Below are positions 43,868 to 52,733 of a DNA stretch of 64,000 nt, one piece after another. Made by a program: the position numbers and the translations under genes. This DNA is from Streptomyces sp. NBC_00483. Its GTDB lineage: Bacteria; Actinomycetota; Actinomycetes; Streptomycetales; Streptomycetaceae. Location of the stretch: assembly GCF_036013745.1 (NCBI RefSeq), contig NZ_CP107880.1, positions 4,216,001 to 4,280,000 on the forward strand, written 5' to 3'. The notes beneath the pieces are model-generated. The model did not search any database, had not been told where the DNA came from, and saw only the letters and a program-made list of their open reading frames with translations. Each line of letters begins with the position of its first letter. Position 1 is the stretch's first letter.

Positions 43868-44611
43868 TTAGCTGAGGTGCAGCTGCTGACCCGGGTAGAT
43901 CAGGTTGGCGTCCTTGACGATGTCCTTGTTCTTCTGGAACAGCTGCTGCCAGGTCGTGTCGTGCGCCTCGGCGATCTTGCTGAGGGTGTCACCGGACTTG
44001 ACCTTGTACTCGCCGTCACCCTTCTCGACCTTGTTGCCGGTCGGGGTGGTGACGGTGTCCTGCTTCGGAGCCGCCTCCTGCTTCGGGGCCTCCTGCTTCG
44101 GGGCCTCCTGCTTCGGCTGCTCGCGCTGCTCGGAGCGGTCGGCACGCTGCTGCGTGTCCTGCTGCTGCGTGCTCTGGGTGTCCTGCTTCTGGGTGTCCTG
44201 CTGCTGCGAGGACGAGTCGTCGGCGCCACCCTCGTTCGGGGTGGAGGACAGGCCCGAGCCGCAGTTCGGCCAGGCACCGTTGCCCTGGGAGGCGAGGACC
44301 TTCTCGCCGACGGCTATCTGCTGGGCCTTGGAGGCCTGGTCGGCGGAGGAGGCGTACTGGTCGCCGCCGTAGGCGGACCAGGTGGAGGACGAGAACTGGA
44401 GGCCGCCGTAGAAACCGTTGCCGGTGTTCGTGGACCAGTTGCCACCGGACTCGCACTGCGCGACCTGGTCCCACTCGGACGTGGTCGCGGCGGAGGCGGA
44501 CGTCGCACCCATCAGCGGCACGGCGACGGCGGCAGCGGCGACACCGCCGAGCGTGGCGACGCGGACGGCCTTGGACGGGCGGCGGTGCTTGTTCTTGCCG
44601 GAAAACAGCAT
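43868..44611 (-). CDS. rpfA: resuscitation-promoting factor with LysM domain
   Basis: 247 residues from ATG 44611. Signal peptide ends [12 protein letters not shown]. The transglycosylase (Rpf) domain contains [37 protein letters not shown], with the catalytic Glu in CESGG. A Gln/Lys/Ala-rich linker with repeats of PKQEA follows. The C-terminal LysM is [45 protein letters not shown]. It cleaves peptidoglycan to help spores germinate. A cyclic di-AMP riboswitch lies upstream. Confidence 0.93.
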   Translation of the reverse strand: MLFSGKNKHRRPSKAVRVATLGGVAAAAVAVPLMGATSASAATTSEWDQVAQCESGGNWSTNTGNGFYGGLQFSSSTWSAYGGDQYASSADQASKAQQIAVGEKVLASQGNGAWPNCGSGLSSTPNEGGADDSSSQQQDTQKQDTQSTQQQDTQQRADRSEQREQPKQEAPKQEAPKQEAAPKQDTVTTPTGNKVEKGDGEYKVKSGDTLSKIAEAHDTTWQQLFQKNKDIVKDANLIYPGQQLHLS

Positions 44612-44780
44612 GGAGATATCTCCTCACCGACGCCTGCGAGGTGAGCTGTCGGGTTCGGGCCAGTGAGTGCCCGGCAGACGCATCCTTGTGCGCTGCTTAA
44701 CCCCAAGCCCGTCCGGTCTCCCGGAAGGGCACTTACCTGGGTCCCCCGCTCCTGCCTACGGCGCATACGCGTCGACTGTT
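44612..44780 (-). promoter_or_regulatory. cyclic di-AMP (ydaO-type) riboswitch upstream of rpfA
   Basis: On the minus strand the leader holds the ydaO landmarks in order: GCGGGGGACCCAGGTAAG, CGGGCTTGGGGTTAAGCAGC and CCGAACCCGACAGCTCACCT followed by CGCAGGCG. CTCACC (44645-44640) can pair with GGTGAG (44628-44623), next to the ribosome site. A 12-base palindrome GGAGATATCTCC (44612-44623) directly precedes the ATG. In S. coelicolor rpfA is controlled by such a switch; cyclic di-AMP lowers its expression. The boundaries are approximate. Confidence 0.82.
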
Positions 44781-44953
44781 CCCGTACGGACGTTGGCAGG
44801 ATTCGGCGTGACGTCCATCGGGGCCCGCTGAAGCGAGCGGTCACGAACGTAAGCGGTCGATCCGTCCGATTTCAAAGTCGATCAGGGGCTTTGAGACCCA
44901 TGTCTCACTTGATCAATATCGGACAAAGCCCCTTCAACCGCCCCGAACTCCCG

Positions 44954-46009
44954 CTACTTTTTGTCCGATCCGTCCCCAAGATCCAGGCTCTGACCAGGAA
45001 GGATGAGGTCTGGGTCGGTACCGACCGTCTCCTTGTTCCGCTCGTAGAGCGCATCCCATCCGCCGTGCACGTCCTGGGCCTTCGCGATGTCCCAGAGGTT
45101 GTCGCCGGCGTGCACCTTGTACGTGTCGCCGTCGCGCTTGTCGTCGCGCGAGGCGTGACGCCCCTCTCCCGTACGGGAGTCGGAGCCGCCCTCGTCGGCG
45201 CGGTCGCCGCGGTGGCGGCCCGACGTGGCGCTGTCCTGCGTCTCGCCGGAGGGCGAGGCGGACGGCGGGGCCGTCTCGGAGGCGGCGTCGTCAGAAGGCG
45301 CGTGGGACTTGTCACTTGAAGAGGTCGAGGACTCCTCGGCCTTGTTACCGGAGGTATCGCCCGACTCGTCCGCCGAGGCCTTGTCCGACGCGTCGGAGCC
45401 CTCCGCCTCGTCGTGACCCTTGTCTCCCGAATCCGCCGATTCGGTCGAGTCGCCCGGATCGCTCGATTCGCTCGAATCCGTCGCGTCCGTGGAGCCCGCC
45501 TTGTCGGCGTCCTCGTCGGCGCTCTTGTCGCCACCCTCGTCCGACTTGCTGTCGGCATCGGTGTCGGACGAAGCGGAGGACTCGGACGGCTGCGGCGACG
45601 CGGACACGCCCGGGTCGACGTCCGCCGAGTCGTCGTCCTTGGTGAGGTCGGCGGTGAGCGAGCACATCGGCCAGGCGCTCACGCCCTTGTCGTCAAGAAC
45701 CTTCTCGGCAACGGATATCTGCTGCGAGCGGCTGGCCTGGTCGGCACGCGGGGCGTAGTCGAGCCCCCCGTACTCCTCCCATCTCTCCTGCGTGAACTGG
45801 AGTCCGCCGTAGTAGCCGTTACCGGCGTCCAGGCTCCACTGCCCACCGCTCTCGCACTCGGCGAGCTTGTCCCACGCCTGCGTGGTCGCGGCGCTCGCGC
45901 CGCTCGCGGCGAACAGCGGGATCGCGATGGCGCTGCCGGCGACCCCGGCGGCGACGACGAGAGCAGGGGCCTGACGGGGGCGACGGTGACGACCGTTCCC
46001 GGAGAGCAT
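44954..46009 (-). CDS. second Rpf-type transglycosylase with LysM domain
   Basis: 351 residues from ATG 46009. Signal peptide ends AASGASA-ATTQAW. The Rpf domain reads WDKLAECESGGQWSLDAGNGYYGGLQFTQERWEEYGG with the catalytic Glu. A long linker of about 200 residues is Ser/Asp/Glu-rich (SSDTDADSKSDEGGDKSADE). The C-terminal LysM is YKVHAGDNLWDIAKAQDVHGGWDALYERNKETVG. It is a paralogue of the downstream rpfA, with a different linker. No ydaO-like leader is seen upstream. Probably the RpfC-type partner. Confidence 0.9.
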   Translation of the reverse strand: MLSGNGRHRRPRQAPALVVAAGVAGSAIAIPLFAASGASAATTQAWDKLAECESGGQWSLDAGNGYYGGLQFTQERWEEYGGLDYAPRADQASRSQQISVAEKVLDDKGVSAWPMCSLTADLTKDDDSADVDPGVSASPQPSESSASSDTDADSKSDEGGDKSADEDADKAGSTDATDSSESSDPGDSTESADSGDKGHDEAEGSDASDKASADESGDTSGNKAEESSTSSSDKSHAPSDDAASETAPPSASPSGETQDSATSGRHRGDRADEGGSDSRTGEGRHASRDDKRDGDTYKVHAGDNLWDIAKAQDVHGGWDALYERNKETVGTDPDLILPGQSLDLGDGSDKK

Positions 46010-46152
46010 GCGTTTGCCTTTCGCGAGACTGATGCTGCTACGCGCGACGGGTAGTGCAAGTGGTGCGAGTTGTGCATGTGTCGCGATGATCCGTGAACGT
46101 AGCGGCACTCGAACGCCTGTCACAAGTCGATGCAGCGTAGATCACGTGAAAG

Positions 46153-47448
46153 TCACAGTGTTGACGGTCCGTCAGCTGACCCGTCGGTTCCGGTGGGGAT
46201 CTGACGCGGGGTGAACTCCACCGGGAGCGTGCGCAGTCCGCGCATGATGAGGCCGCCGCGCCACCGCAAATCGGTAGGTTCCACCGCAAGTCGCAGGTCC
46301 GGGAGGCGGGTCAGGAGGGTGGCGAGGGCGGTCTGTCCCTCCAGGCGGGCGAGCGGGGCGCCGAGGCAGTAGTGGATGCCGTGTCCGTAGCCGAGGTGCT
46401 GGTTGTCGCGGCGGGAGAGGTCGAGGGTGTCGGGTTCTGTGAAGCGCGCCGGGTCGCGGTCGGCGGCGGCGAGCACGACGAGGACCGGGTCGCCCACGCC
46501 GATCTCCTGGCCGCCGATGGTCAGCGGCTCCCTGGCGAAGCGCCACGTGGCCATCTCCACCGGGCCGTCGAAGCGCAGCAGTTCCTCGATCCCGGTCGCC
46601 AACAGCCCCGTCTCCCCCGCCGCGATCGACCTCTGCAGGCGCTCACGCTGGTCGGGGTGTGTGAGCAGGGCGTACGTGCCATTGCCGATCAGGTTGACCG
46701 TAGTTTCAAAACCGGCGAAGAGCAGCACGAAACACATGGCCGCCACCTCGTTCTCCGTGAGGTGTTCGCCGTGGTCGGAGGCGCGGATCAGCTCGGAGAT
46801 CAGGTCGTCGGTGAGGTCGCCGCGCTTGCGGTGGATCAGCTCCACCAGGTACGCGCGGATCCGCTTCACCGCGCGTCCCACCCCGCCGCGCGGTCCACCG
46901 CCGTGGCGGATCATCATGCCTGCCCACTCGCGGAAGTCGTCCTGGTCCTCGCGGGGGACGCCGAGCAGGTCGCAGATGGCGTAGATGGGGAGGGGGAAGG
47001 CGAAGTCGTGGATGAGGTCGGCTTCGCCCTTGGCCGCGAAGGCGTCGATGAGGTCGTCCGTCAACTGCTGGACGCGCGGCGCGAATTCGGCGACCCGGCG
47101 TGGGGTGAACGCCTTCGAGACGAGGCGGCGCAGGCGGGTGTGGTCCGGCGGGTCGATGTTGAGGAGATGGGTCGTCAGCTCGGCCTGGCGTTCGCCGGGG
47201 ATGCCCGTCTTGCCCTTGGCGGGGCTCCGCTCGTCGTGGTGGTCCGCGTTCTTGCTGAGCCGTTGGTCGGCGAGCGCCTGGCGGGCGTCCGCGTACCGGG
47301 TGACCAGCCAGGCCTCGACGCCGCTCGGCAGCGTGGTGCGGTGCACGGGGGCGTGCTCGCGCAGCCAGGCGTAGGCGGGGTACGGGTTGCTTGCGAACTC
47401 CCAGCTGAAGAGTTCGGGGGCGCTGGAGGGGGTGGGGCTCTCGGTCAC
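46153..47448 (-). CDS. cytochrome P450
   Basis: 431 residues from GTG 47448. I-helix LLFAGFETTVN, K-helix ExxR in EELLRFDGP, PERF-region ATWRFAREPL and heme loop YGHGIHYCLGAPLAR with the thiolate Cys. The heme loop starts with Tyr where Phe is usual. By synteny it may correspond to SCO3099 (CYP107U1), reported to affect sporulation; that is memory, not proof. It starts 19 bases after the mazG stop on the same strand. Confidence 0.9.
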   Translation of the reverse strand: MTESPTPSSAPELFSWEFASNPYPAYAWLREHAPVHRTTLPSGVEAWLVTRYADARQALADQRLSKNADHHDERSPAKGKTGIPGERQAELTTHLLNIDPPDHTRLRRLVSKAFTPRRVAEFAPRVQQLTDDLIDAFAAKGEADLIHDFAFPLPIYAICDLLGVPREDQDDFREWAGMMIRHGGGPRGGVGRAVKRIRAYLVELIHRKRGDLTDDLISELIRASDHGEHLTENEVAAMCFVLLFAGFETTVNLIGNGTYALLTHPDQRERLQRSIAAGETGLLATGIEELLRFDGPVEMATWRFAREPLTIGGQEIGVGDPVLVVLAAADRDPARFTEPDTLDLSRRDNQHLGYGHGIHYCLGAPLARLEGQTALATLLTRLPDLRLAVEPTDLRWRGGLIMRGLRTLPVEFTPRQIPTGTDGSADGPSTL

Positions 47449-47467
47449 CACCCGACCGTAGCCGCCC

Positions 47468-48478
47468 CTACTGGTCGGTGAGCCCCTCGGTGGTCCGCAC
47501 CGCATCACGGTAGGCGCGGGCGGCGGCTCTGAGCGCCGCCTCCGGGTCCACGCCCTCCGCCTCGGCGTGCAGGGCGAGGGCCAGGAGTTCGTAGCCGACG
47601 CCCTCGCCCGTGGGGACCGGGACGTCCAGGCCCGCCGTGCGCACCCGCGAGCCGAGCTTGGCGGCGAGGGCGAGGCCCGGCTGGCCCACCGGGACGCCGT
47701 CCGTGACCGAGGCGCGGCGCTTCTCCTCCGCCTTGGTGCGCAGCCAGTGCTCCTTGACCTCTTCGGGGGTCGTGGCGGTGTCGTCGCCGAAGACGTGCGG
47801 GTGGCGGTGGATGAGCTTGTCGACGATGCCGCCCGCCACGTCGTCCACCGAGAACGGCTCGTCGGCGTCCTCCTCGGCGATGCGCGCGTGGAAGACGACC
47901 TGGAGGAGTACGTCGCCGAGCTCCTCGCGCAGTTCCTCCCGGTCGTCCGTCTCGATGGCCTCGACCAGCTCGTACGCCTCCTCGATCGCGTACTTGGCGA
48001 GGTCCTCGTGGGTGCGCTGCTTCGACCAGGGGCATTCGCGGCGGATGCGGTCCATGACCTGGACGAGGTCGAGGAGGCGGGCGCCCGGCAGGTCGTAGGA
48101 GCCGGGGAGCAGTTCGAGGTTCGGCATCTGTTCGCGGCCCGAGCCCGCGAGGCGCGCCAGGCCGTCCGTGAGCTGCCGGTCGCCCTCGGCGGTGGCGAGG
48201 ACGACGAGCGCCCGCCCGCCGTCGGCGCAGCGGTCGACGAGCTCGCGGGCGGTGGGCGAGGCGATCGTCACCTGGACGCCCGCGTCCTTCACGTACGGCA
48301 GCTGCGGGTGCGCGGAGTCGGCGCACAGCACCTCGTCGGCCGTGCGCAGCGCCTGCCACGCCTGCCAGGAGAGGAGCCCGGGGGCGACCCGGTGGCTGGT
48401 GGTGAGCAGGACGACGCGGCCGGCGATGTCGCCTGCGTCGGCGGGGGTGTCGTGGTCGTGCGCCTCGGGTTCGTTCAC
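47468..48478 (-). CDS. mazG: nucleoside triphosphate pyrophosphohydrolase
   Basis: 336 residues from GTG 48478. The C-terminal MazG domain (140-300) holds LLDLVQVMDRIRRECPWSKQRTHEDLAKYAIEEAYELVEAIE and LREELGDVLLQVVFHARIAEE, with the EExxE...ExxD metal pattern. A 120-residue N-terminal part looks like a tetrapyrrole methylase remnant (VVLLTTSHRVAPGLLSWQAWQALRTADEVLC), as in full-length actinobacterial MazG. Hydrolyses (d)NTPs to NMPs and removes ppGpp-like nucleotides in some organisms. Confidence 0.92.
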   Translation of the reverse strand: MNEPEAHDHDTPADAGDIAGRVVLLTTSHRVAPGLLSWQAWQALRTADEVLCADSAHPQLPYVKDAGVQVTIASPTARELVDRCADGGRALVVLATAEGDRQLTDGLARLAGSGREQMPNLELLPGSYDLPGARLLDLVQVMDRIRRECPWSKQRTHEDLAKYAIEEAYELVEAIETDDREELREELGDVLLQVVFHARIAEEDADEPFSVDDVAGGIVDKLIHRHPHVFGDDTATTPEEVKEHWLRTKAEEKRRASVTDGVPVGQPGLALAAKLGSRVRTAGLDVPVPTGEGVGYELLALALHAEAEGVDPEAALRAAARAYRDAVRTTEGLTDQ

Positions 48479-48524
48479 CCCTCGAACGTAACGCAGGCCA
48501 CTGACAACCCCGCCTCCCCCGGCC

Positions 48525-49196
48525 CTACGTCGTCTGCTGCTGGGCCGGGGCTTCCTTGGTGATCTGCTTCAGCCACGGCGTCTTCGCGTCGACCCGGCTG
48601 TTCTTGGTGACGTCCCAGGTCCCGTAGCGGGGGTTGAGGTCGACGTTCAGCTCCTTGGAGGCGCTGGAGAGCGCCTTCCAGAAGACGGCCTTGCCCTGGG
48701 GGGTCTGCATGTCCGCGCCGAGCGCGGTCGACAGCTTCTGCGCCTCGATCTCGGTGCGCAGGCTCTCGGTGAGCCGGTTCGGCGGGATGTTGTACTGCTG
48801 GAGCCAGGCGACCTCCAACGCCTTCGCGCCGCCCGCCTGTTGCTCCAGGCCCGACCGCATGCTCTGCATCTCCTTGCGGGTGACGGAGATGCCCGCGTCG
48901 GTGGCGGCGCGGTGCAGAACGCGGTCGAGGACCATCGTGTGCAGCGTGTTGCGGGTGAGGCCGCCGGTCTTGGCGATGGCCTGTTCGTACTGCGCGGAGT
49001 CCTTGGTGGCGGTCTGCTGCGCGTCCCGCACCTCGTTCACCCGGCTCTCCAGTTGCGAGACGGTGATCCGCTGGCCGCCGACGACGGCCGCGGCACCGGG
49101 GTGCGCTTCGCTGCCACAGGCGGTCAGGGCGGGTACTGCGGCGATGGCGGCGGCGGACAGGACGAGCGCGGTCCGGCGGCTGTTGCGGCGGTGCAA
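48525..49196 (-). CDS. SurA-like lipoprotein chaperone
   Basis: 223 residues from TTG 49196; GGGAGG lies seven bases before it, and no other start fits. Signal and lipobox: ALVLSAAAIAAVPALTAC. The SurA_N-type helical domain follows (VGGQRITVSQLESRVNEVRDAQ, GGLTRNTLHTMVLDRVLHRAATDAGISVTRKEMQ). No parvulin domain is present. It should be attached outside the membrane and help folding or secretion. Confidence 0.85.
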   Translation of the reverse strand: MHRRNSRRTALVLSAAAIAAVPALTACGSEAHPGAAAVVGGQRITVSQLESRVNEVRDAQQTATKDSAQYEQAIAKTGGLTRNTLHTMVLDRVLHRAATDAGISVTRKEMQSMRSGLEQQAGGAKALEVAWLQQYNIPPNRLTESLRTEIEAQKLSTALGADMQTPQGKAVFWKALSSASKELNVDLNPRYGTWDVTKNSRVDAKTPWLKQITKEAPAQQQTT

Positions 49197-49376
49197 GGTG
49201 GGCCTCCCTGCGAAGAGTTTGTGGGCATCCCGCCGCGCGAAGCGCGTCCACCAGGGGTGGTGGTCGGGTGACGGGCGGGCGCACAAAGTCCGGCGTTGAT
49301 CGATGTTAGGCAGTGGCCGCTTGCTAGGCCACCTATTCGACAACGATTCGCCGCGGGTCGAGGTATCGACCGGCGC

Positions 49377-50213
49377 TCAGCCGACCACGGCCACCGGCGC
49401 GTCCCACGCGTCGCGGTCGACGGTGATCGCGTAACCGCCGCGCGACTCCTTGCTGTTGACCAGGTACTGGTGGCCCCGGTGGCGGCCGGTCCACAGGGTG
49501 GAGGCGAACGGCCAGTCCGTGGTGGCCGTGTTCACCTTGTCCCACTTTGCGTACCAGAGGTTGCCCGGCAGGTTCGTGCGGTCGGTCGTCGTGGCGACGG
49601 CCTTGGCGCTGGAGCTGGAGAACCCGTACATGCCGGTCCGGTAGTACTTCCCGTGGACCGCCTTCTGCCAGTTGCGGATGTACGTGAGAACGGCCGTGTT
49701 GCAGGAGGAGTTCGTGGTGTCGTACGCCTCCATGTCGAGGTAGAGCGCACTGCCCGCCTTCATGCCGAGCGCGGACGCCTTGGCGACGGCGTCGGCGCCG
49801 TCGGTGGCACCGAGGGAGGCGGCGGTCGTGGAGGTCATCCTCTCCGGGTTGGTGCCGCTCGCGCAGGACGGTTGCGCGCCCACATAGAGCGGAATCAGCT
49901 TCCAGCCCTGGGAGTTGACGGTCTTGACCCAGGAAGCGGTGAGGTTGGCCTGGGTGCAGCCGCGGTTCTTGCCGCCCACGTAGACGGCCGCCGCGCCGTA
50001 GAAGCCGGTGTGCCAGGCCTTCATGGCTGAGGTGGAGGGCGCCGTGCAGGCGTCGAAGGCGCGGCCGGTGTAGTACTTCGCCGCGGGCCAGGAGGTCGTG
50101 GAGGCGAGGGACTGCTGGACCGTGATCCCGCCCGCGAGGACGGCGGCGCCGACCGCGCCGATGGCGAGGCGGCGGCGGGTGCGGGAGCGCCGGTGCCGGA
50201 CCGATGTGGGCAT
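49377..50213 (-). CDS. DUF1906 secreted glycoside-hydrolase-like protein
   Basis: 278 residues from ATG 50213 with GAAGGA upstream. Tat/Sec signal (RRSRTRRRLAIGAVGAAVLAGG). The DUF1906 barrel begins at TGRAFDACTAPSTSAMKAW and contains GFYGAAAVYVGG, LIPLYVGAQPSC, SALYLDMEAYD and MYGFSSSSAK. The acidic DMEAYD is in the position of the catalytic residue of GH25-like enzymes. The substrate is probably cell-wall glycan but is not shown. Confidence 0.85.
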   Translation of the reverse strand: MPTSVRHRRSRTRRRLAIGAVGAAVLAGGITVQQSLASTTSWPAAKYYTGRAFDACTAPSTSAMKAWHTGFYGAAAVYVGGKNRGCTQANLTASWVKTVNSQGWKLIPLYVGAQPSCASGTNPERMTSTTAASLGATDGADAVAKASALGMKAGSALYLDMEAYDTTNSSCNTAVLTYIRNWQKAVHGKYYRTGMYGFSSSSAKAVATTTDRTNLPGNLWYAKWDKVNTATTDWPFASTLWTGRHRGHQYLVNSKESRGGYAITVDRDAWDAPVAVVG

Positions 50214-50257
50214 GCGTCTTCCTTCGTCGTACGCGGGCGGGTGGGTGGGGGACGGCG

Positions 50258-50977
50258 TCAGTTGAGGGCGGCGACGGCGGTGGTGTCCTTCGCGGCCAGC
50301 TTCTTCGCCGTGGCCGCGCCGTTGTCGTGGCCGTCCGTCGACATGACAGTCACGACGGCGCTTCCAGTGCGTACGGCGATCAGGGTCGTACCGTTCTCCC
50401 ACGCCGGGTCGGTGAGGGTGATGGTGTACGCCTCGTCGCCGAGCCCGGACGTCGCTGTGCCCGCCACCTTTACGTCGCTCTTGGTGTCGGCGTCCTTGTA
50501 GGTGGGGCAGGAGGCGACGGCCTTCTGGAGGTGCCGCATGACGGTGGCCGCGGTCTTGCCGCGGAAGACGTCTGCCTGCTGTGCGATGTCGGCGGTGGTC
50601 TTCTCGTTCGCGTAGTCGTTCTGTGCGAAGGAGACGCCCTCGTCGCCGGTGAGGGCGAGCCAGCTGGTGCCGCCGAGCTTGGTGCAGTCCGGCTTGCTCA
50701 GGGCGGCCGGGTCGCTGCTCGGCTCCTGGTAGGTGTCGCCGGTGTCGCGGGCGGCGTCCTGGTCGATCCGGTAGCCGGCGCCGAAGAACGACGCGGGCGC
50801 GAGCGCCGACTTCAGTCGGGCCCCCTTCGCGAGTCCGGCGTCGGGGTCCCGGGAGGTCTTGGAGGCGGTCTTGCCGGCGTCGTCGGAGTCGTGGGAGCCG
50901 CCGGACGAGCAGGCGGTCAGGGTGAGCGGGAGGGCGGCCAGGGCGAGCACGGCGGCAGCGCGGACAGCGGTACGCAT
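50258..50977 (-). CDS. PknH-sensor-like lipoprotein
   Basis: 239 residues. Lipobox LTLTAC after a 21-residue signal. The mature domain (GLAKGARLKSALAPASFFGAGYRIDQDAARDTG) and two Cys (PDCTKLGG, ASCPTYKD) match the pattern of the extracellular PknH_C-type sensor domain. In this family the Cys residues form disulfides. A Ser/Thr kinase is encoded just upstream on the same strand without its own extracellular domain. The two may act together; that is inference. Confidence 0.75.
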   Translation of the reverse strand: MRTAVRAAAVLALAALPLTLTACSSGGSHDSDDAGKTASKTSRDPDAGLAKGARLKSALAPASFFGAGYRIDQDAARDTGDTYQEPSSDPAALSKPDCTKLGGTSWLALTGDEGVSFAQNDYANEKTTADIAQQADVFRGKTAATVMRHLQKAVASCPTYKDADTKSDVKVAGTATSGLGDEAYTITLTDPAWENGTTLIAVRTGSAVVTVMSTDGHDNGAATAKKLAAKDTTAVAALN

Positions 50978-51197
50978 GAGGTTCCTTGGTGACTACGAAA
51001 TGGGGACATGCGTGGGGGGAACGCCGTGTGGGCGCCGCCGAGGGCGGGATGCGCGGGGTCCGGTGGGGCGGGACCCGGGCGCGCCGGGGGATGCACACAG
51101 GGAGCTGACTGATTGTGCACGATCAATTCGCCGTCACCGCCCCTGGAACGGCGCTTTGGGGGGATCTTGGCCGGGGCTTGACCGTAAAGGCCGCTGC

Positions 51198-52733
51198 TCA
51201 GCCGCGCACTTGTCCCAGCCATTGCAGCGTGCGCCGCACCTCCGCGGGGAACGGGTGGCCGGGGCCGTGCAGCCGTTCGGCGTCGTGCAGCAGCCGGGTC
51301 AGCGTCTCGTGGGCCGCACGCCGGTCGCCCACGGAGAGCAGCAACTGGCCGATGCGGCGCCGTACTTCGAGGGCGAGCCTGAGGTCCGTGGTCGCGTACT
51401 GGTTCTCGTAGTACGGGAGCAGGGAGCGGTACTCGGCGAGCGCCGCGGCGGGTTCACCGAGGGCTTCCAGGCACTGGGCCGCCTCGTAGCGGAACTGGAG
51501 GGACTGCGGGTCGGCGTGGCCCGCCTCCGCGGCGCGTTCGTCGGCGAGTCGGCGCAGTTCGGGCAGGGCGCGCCGGTACTGGCCGTCGTCCATGAGGGTG
51601 GCCGCGTACTGCTTGCGCAGGGTGCGGACGACGGGTGAGTGCTCGCCGTGCTGGACGGCCGCGGCGGGCAGGATCGCGCCGAGGATGTCGACGGCCTGCG
51701 TGATGCGGCCCTCGCCGAGCAGCACCTTCACTTCGTCGACGGCGCGTGCCACGTCGGGGCGGTCGCCCTGGAGGTCGGTTCCCGGGGGCTGTGGGGCCGG
51801 GGTGACGGCGCGGTCGGGCCAGGGGGCGTGCGGGCGCAGGAAGGGGCGGGTGGGGTCGAGCGGGCGGCCGGTGGGCACGCCGCGCGCGGGCAGCAGCGGG
51901 AGCAGTTCCTCGTACGTCTGCTGGGCGGAGGCCGGGCGGTCCTGGGGGTCCTTGGCGAGCAGGCGCAGCACCAGGTGTTCGAGTGGCTGCGGTACTTCGG
52001 GGCGCAGTTGGCGGACCGGGACGGGGGCCTCGTAGAGGTGGCGGTGGAGGATGCCGAGGGCGGTGGTGCCCGCGAACGGGACGTCGCCGCTGAGGAGTTC
52101 GTACAGCAGCACGCCGAGCGCGTACAGGTCGGTGTGCGGGCCGACGGCGCCGCCCATCGCCTGTTCGGGCGCCATGTAGGCGGGCGTGCCGATGGGCGAT
52201 CCGGTGTGGGTGAGGCGGGTGGTGTCGGTGTCGAGGACGGAGGCGACGCCGAGGTCGAGGACGGTGAGTGTGCCGTCCTGCTTGACCATGACGTTCCGTG
52301 GCTTGAGGTCGCGGTGCACGATCGGCACCGCGTGCACGGCGGAGAGCACGGCGCACAGTTGCGCGGCGACCGCGACCGCCCAGGGCCAGGGGAAGGGGCT
52401 GTGCTCGGCGAGGTGGTCGGCGAGGTCGGCGCCGTCGATGTACTGCATGACGAGGTACAGCTCGTCGCCGTCGCTGCCCGCGTCGTGCACGGTGACGAGG
52501 CCGGGGTGGTCGACCTGTGCCGTGACCCGGCATTCGCGCAGGAAGCGGCGGCGCAGCTCGTCGGCCTCGGCGCCCGCGACCCGGTCGGGGCGTACGAGCT
52601 TCACGGCGACGCGGCGGTCGAGGCGCTGGTCGTACGCCGTCCAGACCTGGCCCATGCCGCCCTGGCCGATGAGCGTGGACAGTTCGTAGCGGCCGGCGAC
52701 GACGCGGCCGCCGGCCTGGGGGTGCCCGGTCAC
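51198..52733 (-). CDS. Ser/Thr protein kinase with C-terminal TPR-like helices
   Basis: 511 residues from GTG 52733, which overlaps the previous stop (GTGA). Kinase domain 14-280: GQGGMGQVW (P-loop), VAVKLVRP, HRDLKPRNVMV (catalytic Asp), LDLGVASV (DLG instead of DFG) and YMAPEQ. A Pro-rich linker follows. Residues 340-511 are helical repeats (ALPELRRLADERAAEAGHADPQSLQFRYEAAQCLEALGEPAAALAEY). There is no membrane helix. A coupled membrane protein upstream may hold it at the membrane. Confidence 0.9.
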   Translation of the reverse strand: MTGHPQAGGRVVAGRYELSTLIGQGGMGQVWTAYDQRLDRRVAVKLVRPDRVAGAEADELRRRFLRECRVTAQVDHPGLVTVHDAGSDGDELYLVMQYIDGADLADHLAEHSPFPWPWAVAVAAQLCAVLSAVHAVPIVHRDLKPRNVMVKQDGTLTVLDLGVASVLDTDTTRLTHTGSPIGTPAYMAPEQAMGGAVGPHTDLYALGVLLYELLSGDVPFAGTTALGILHRHLYEAPVPVRQLRPEVPQPLEHLVLRLLAKDPQDRPASAQQTYEELLPLLPARGVPTGRPLDPTRPFLRPHAPWPDRAVTPAPQPPGTDLQGDRPDVARAVDEVKVLLGEGRITQAVDILGAILPAAAVQHGEHSPVVRTLRKQYAATLMDDGQYRRALPELRRLADERAAEAGHADPQSLQFRYEAAQCLEALGEPAAALAEYRSLLPYYENQYATTDLRLALEVRRRIGQLLLSVGDRRAAHETLTRLLHDAERLHGPGHPFPAEVRRTLQWLGQVRG

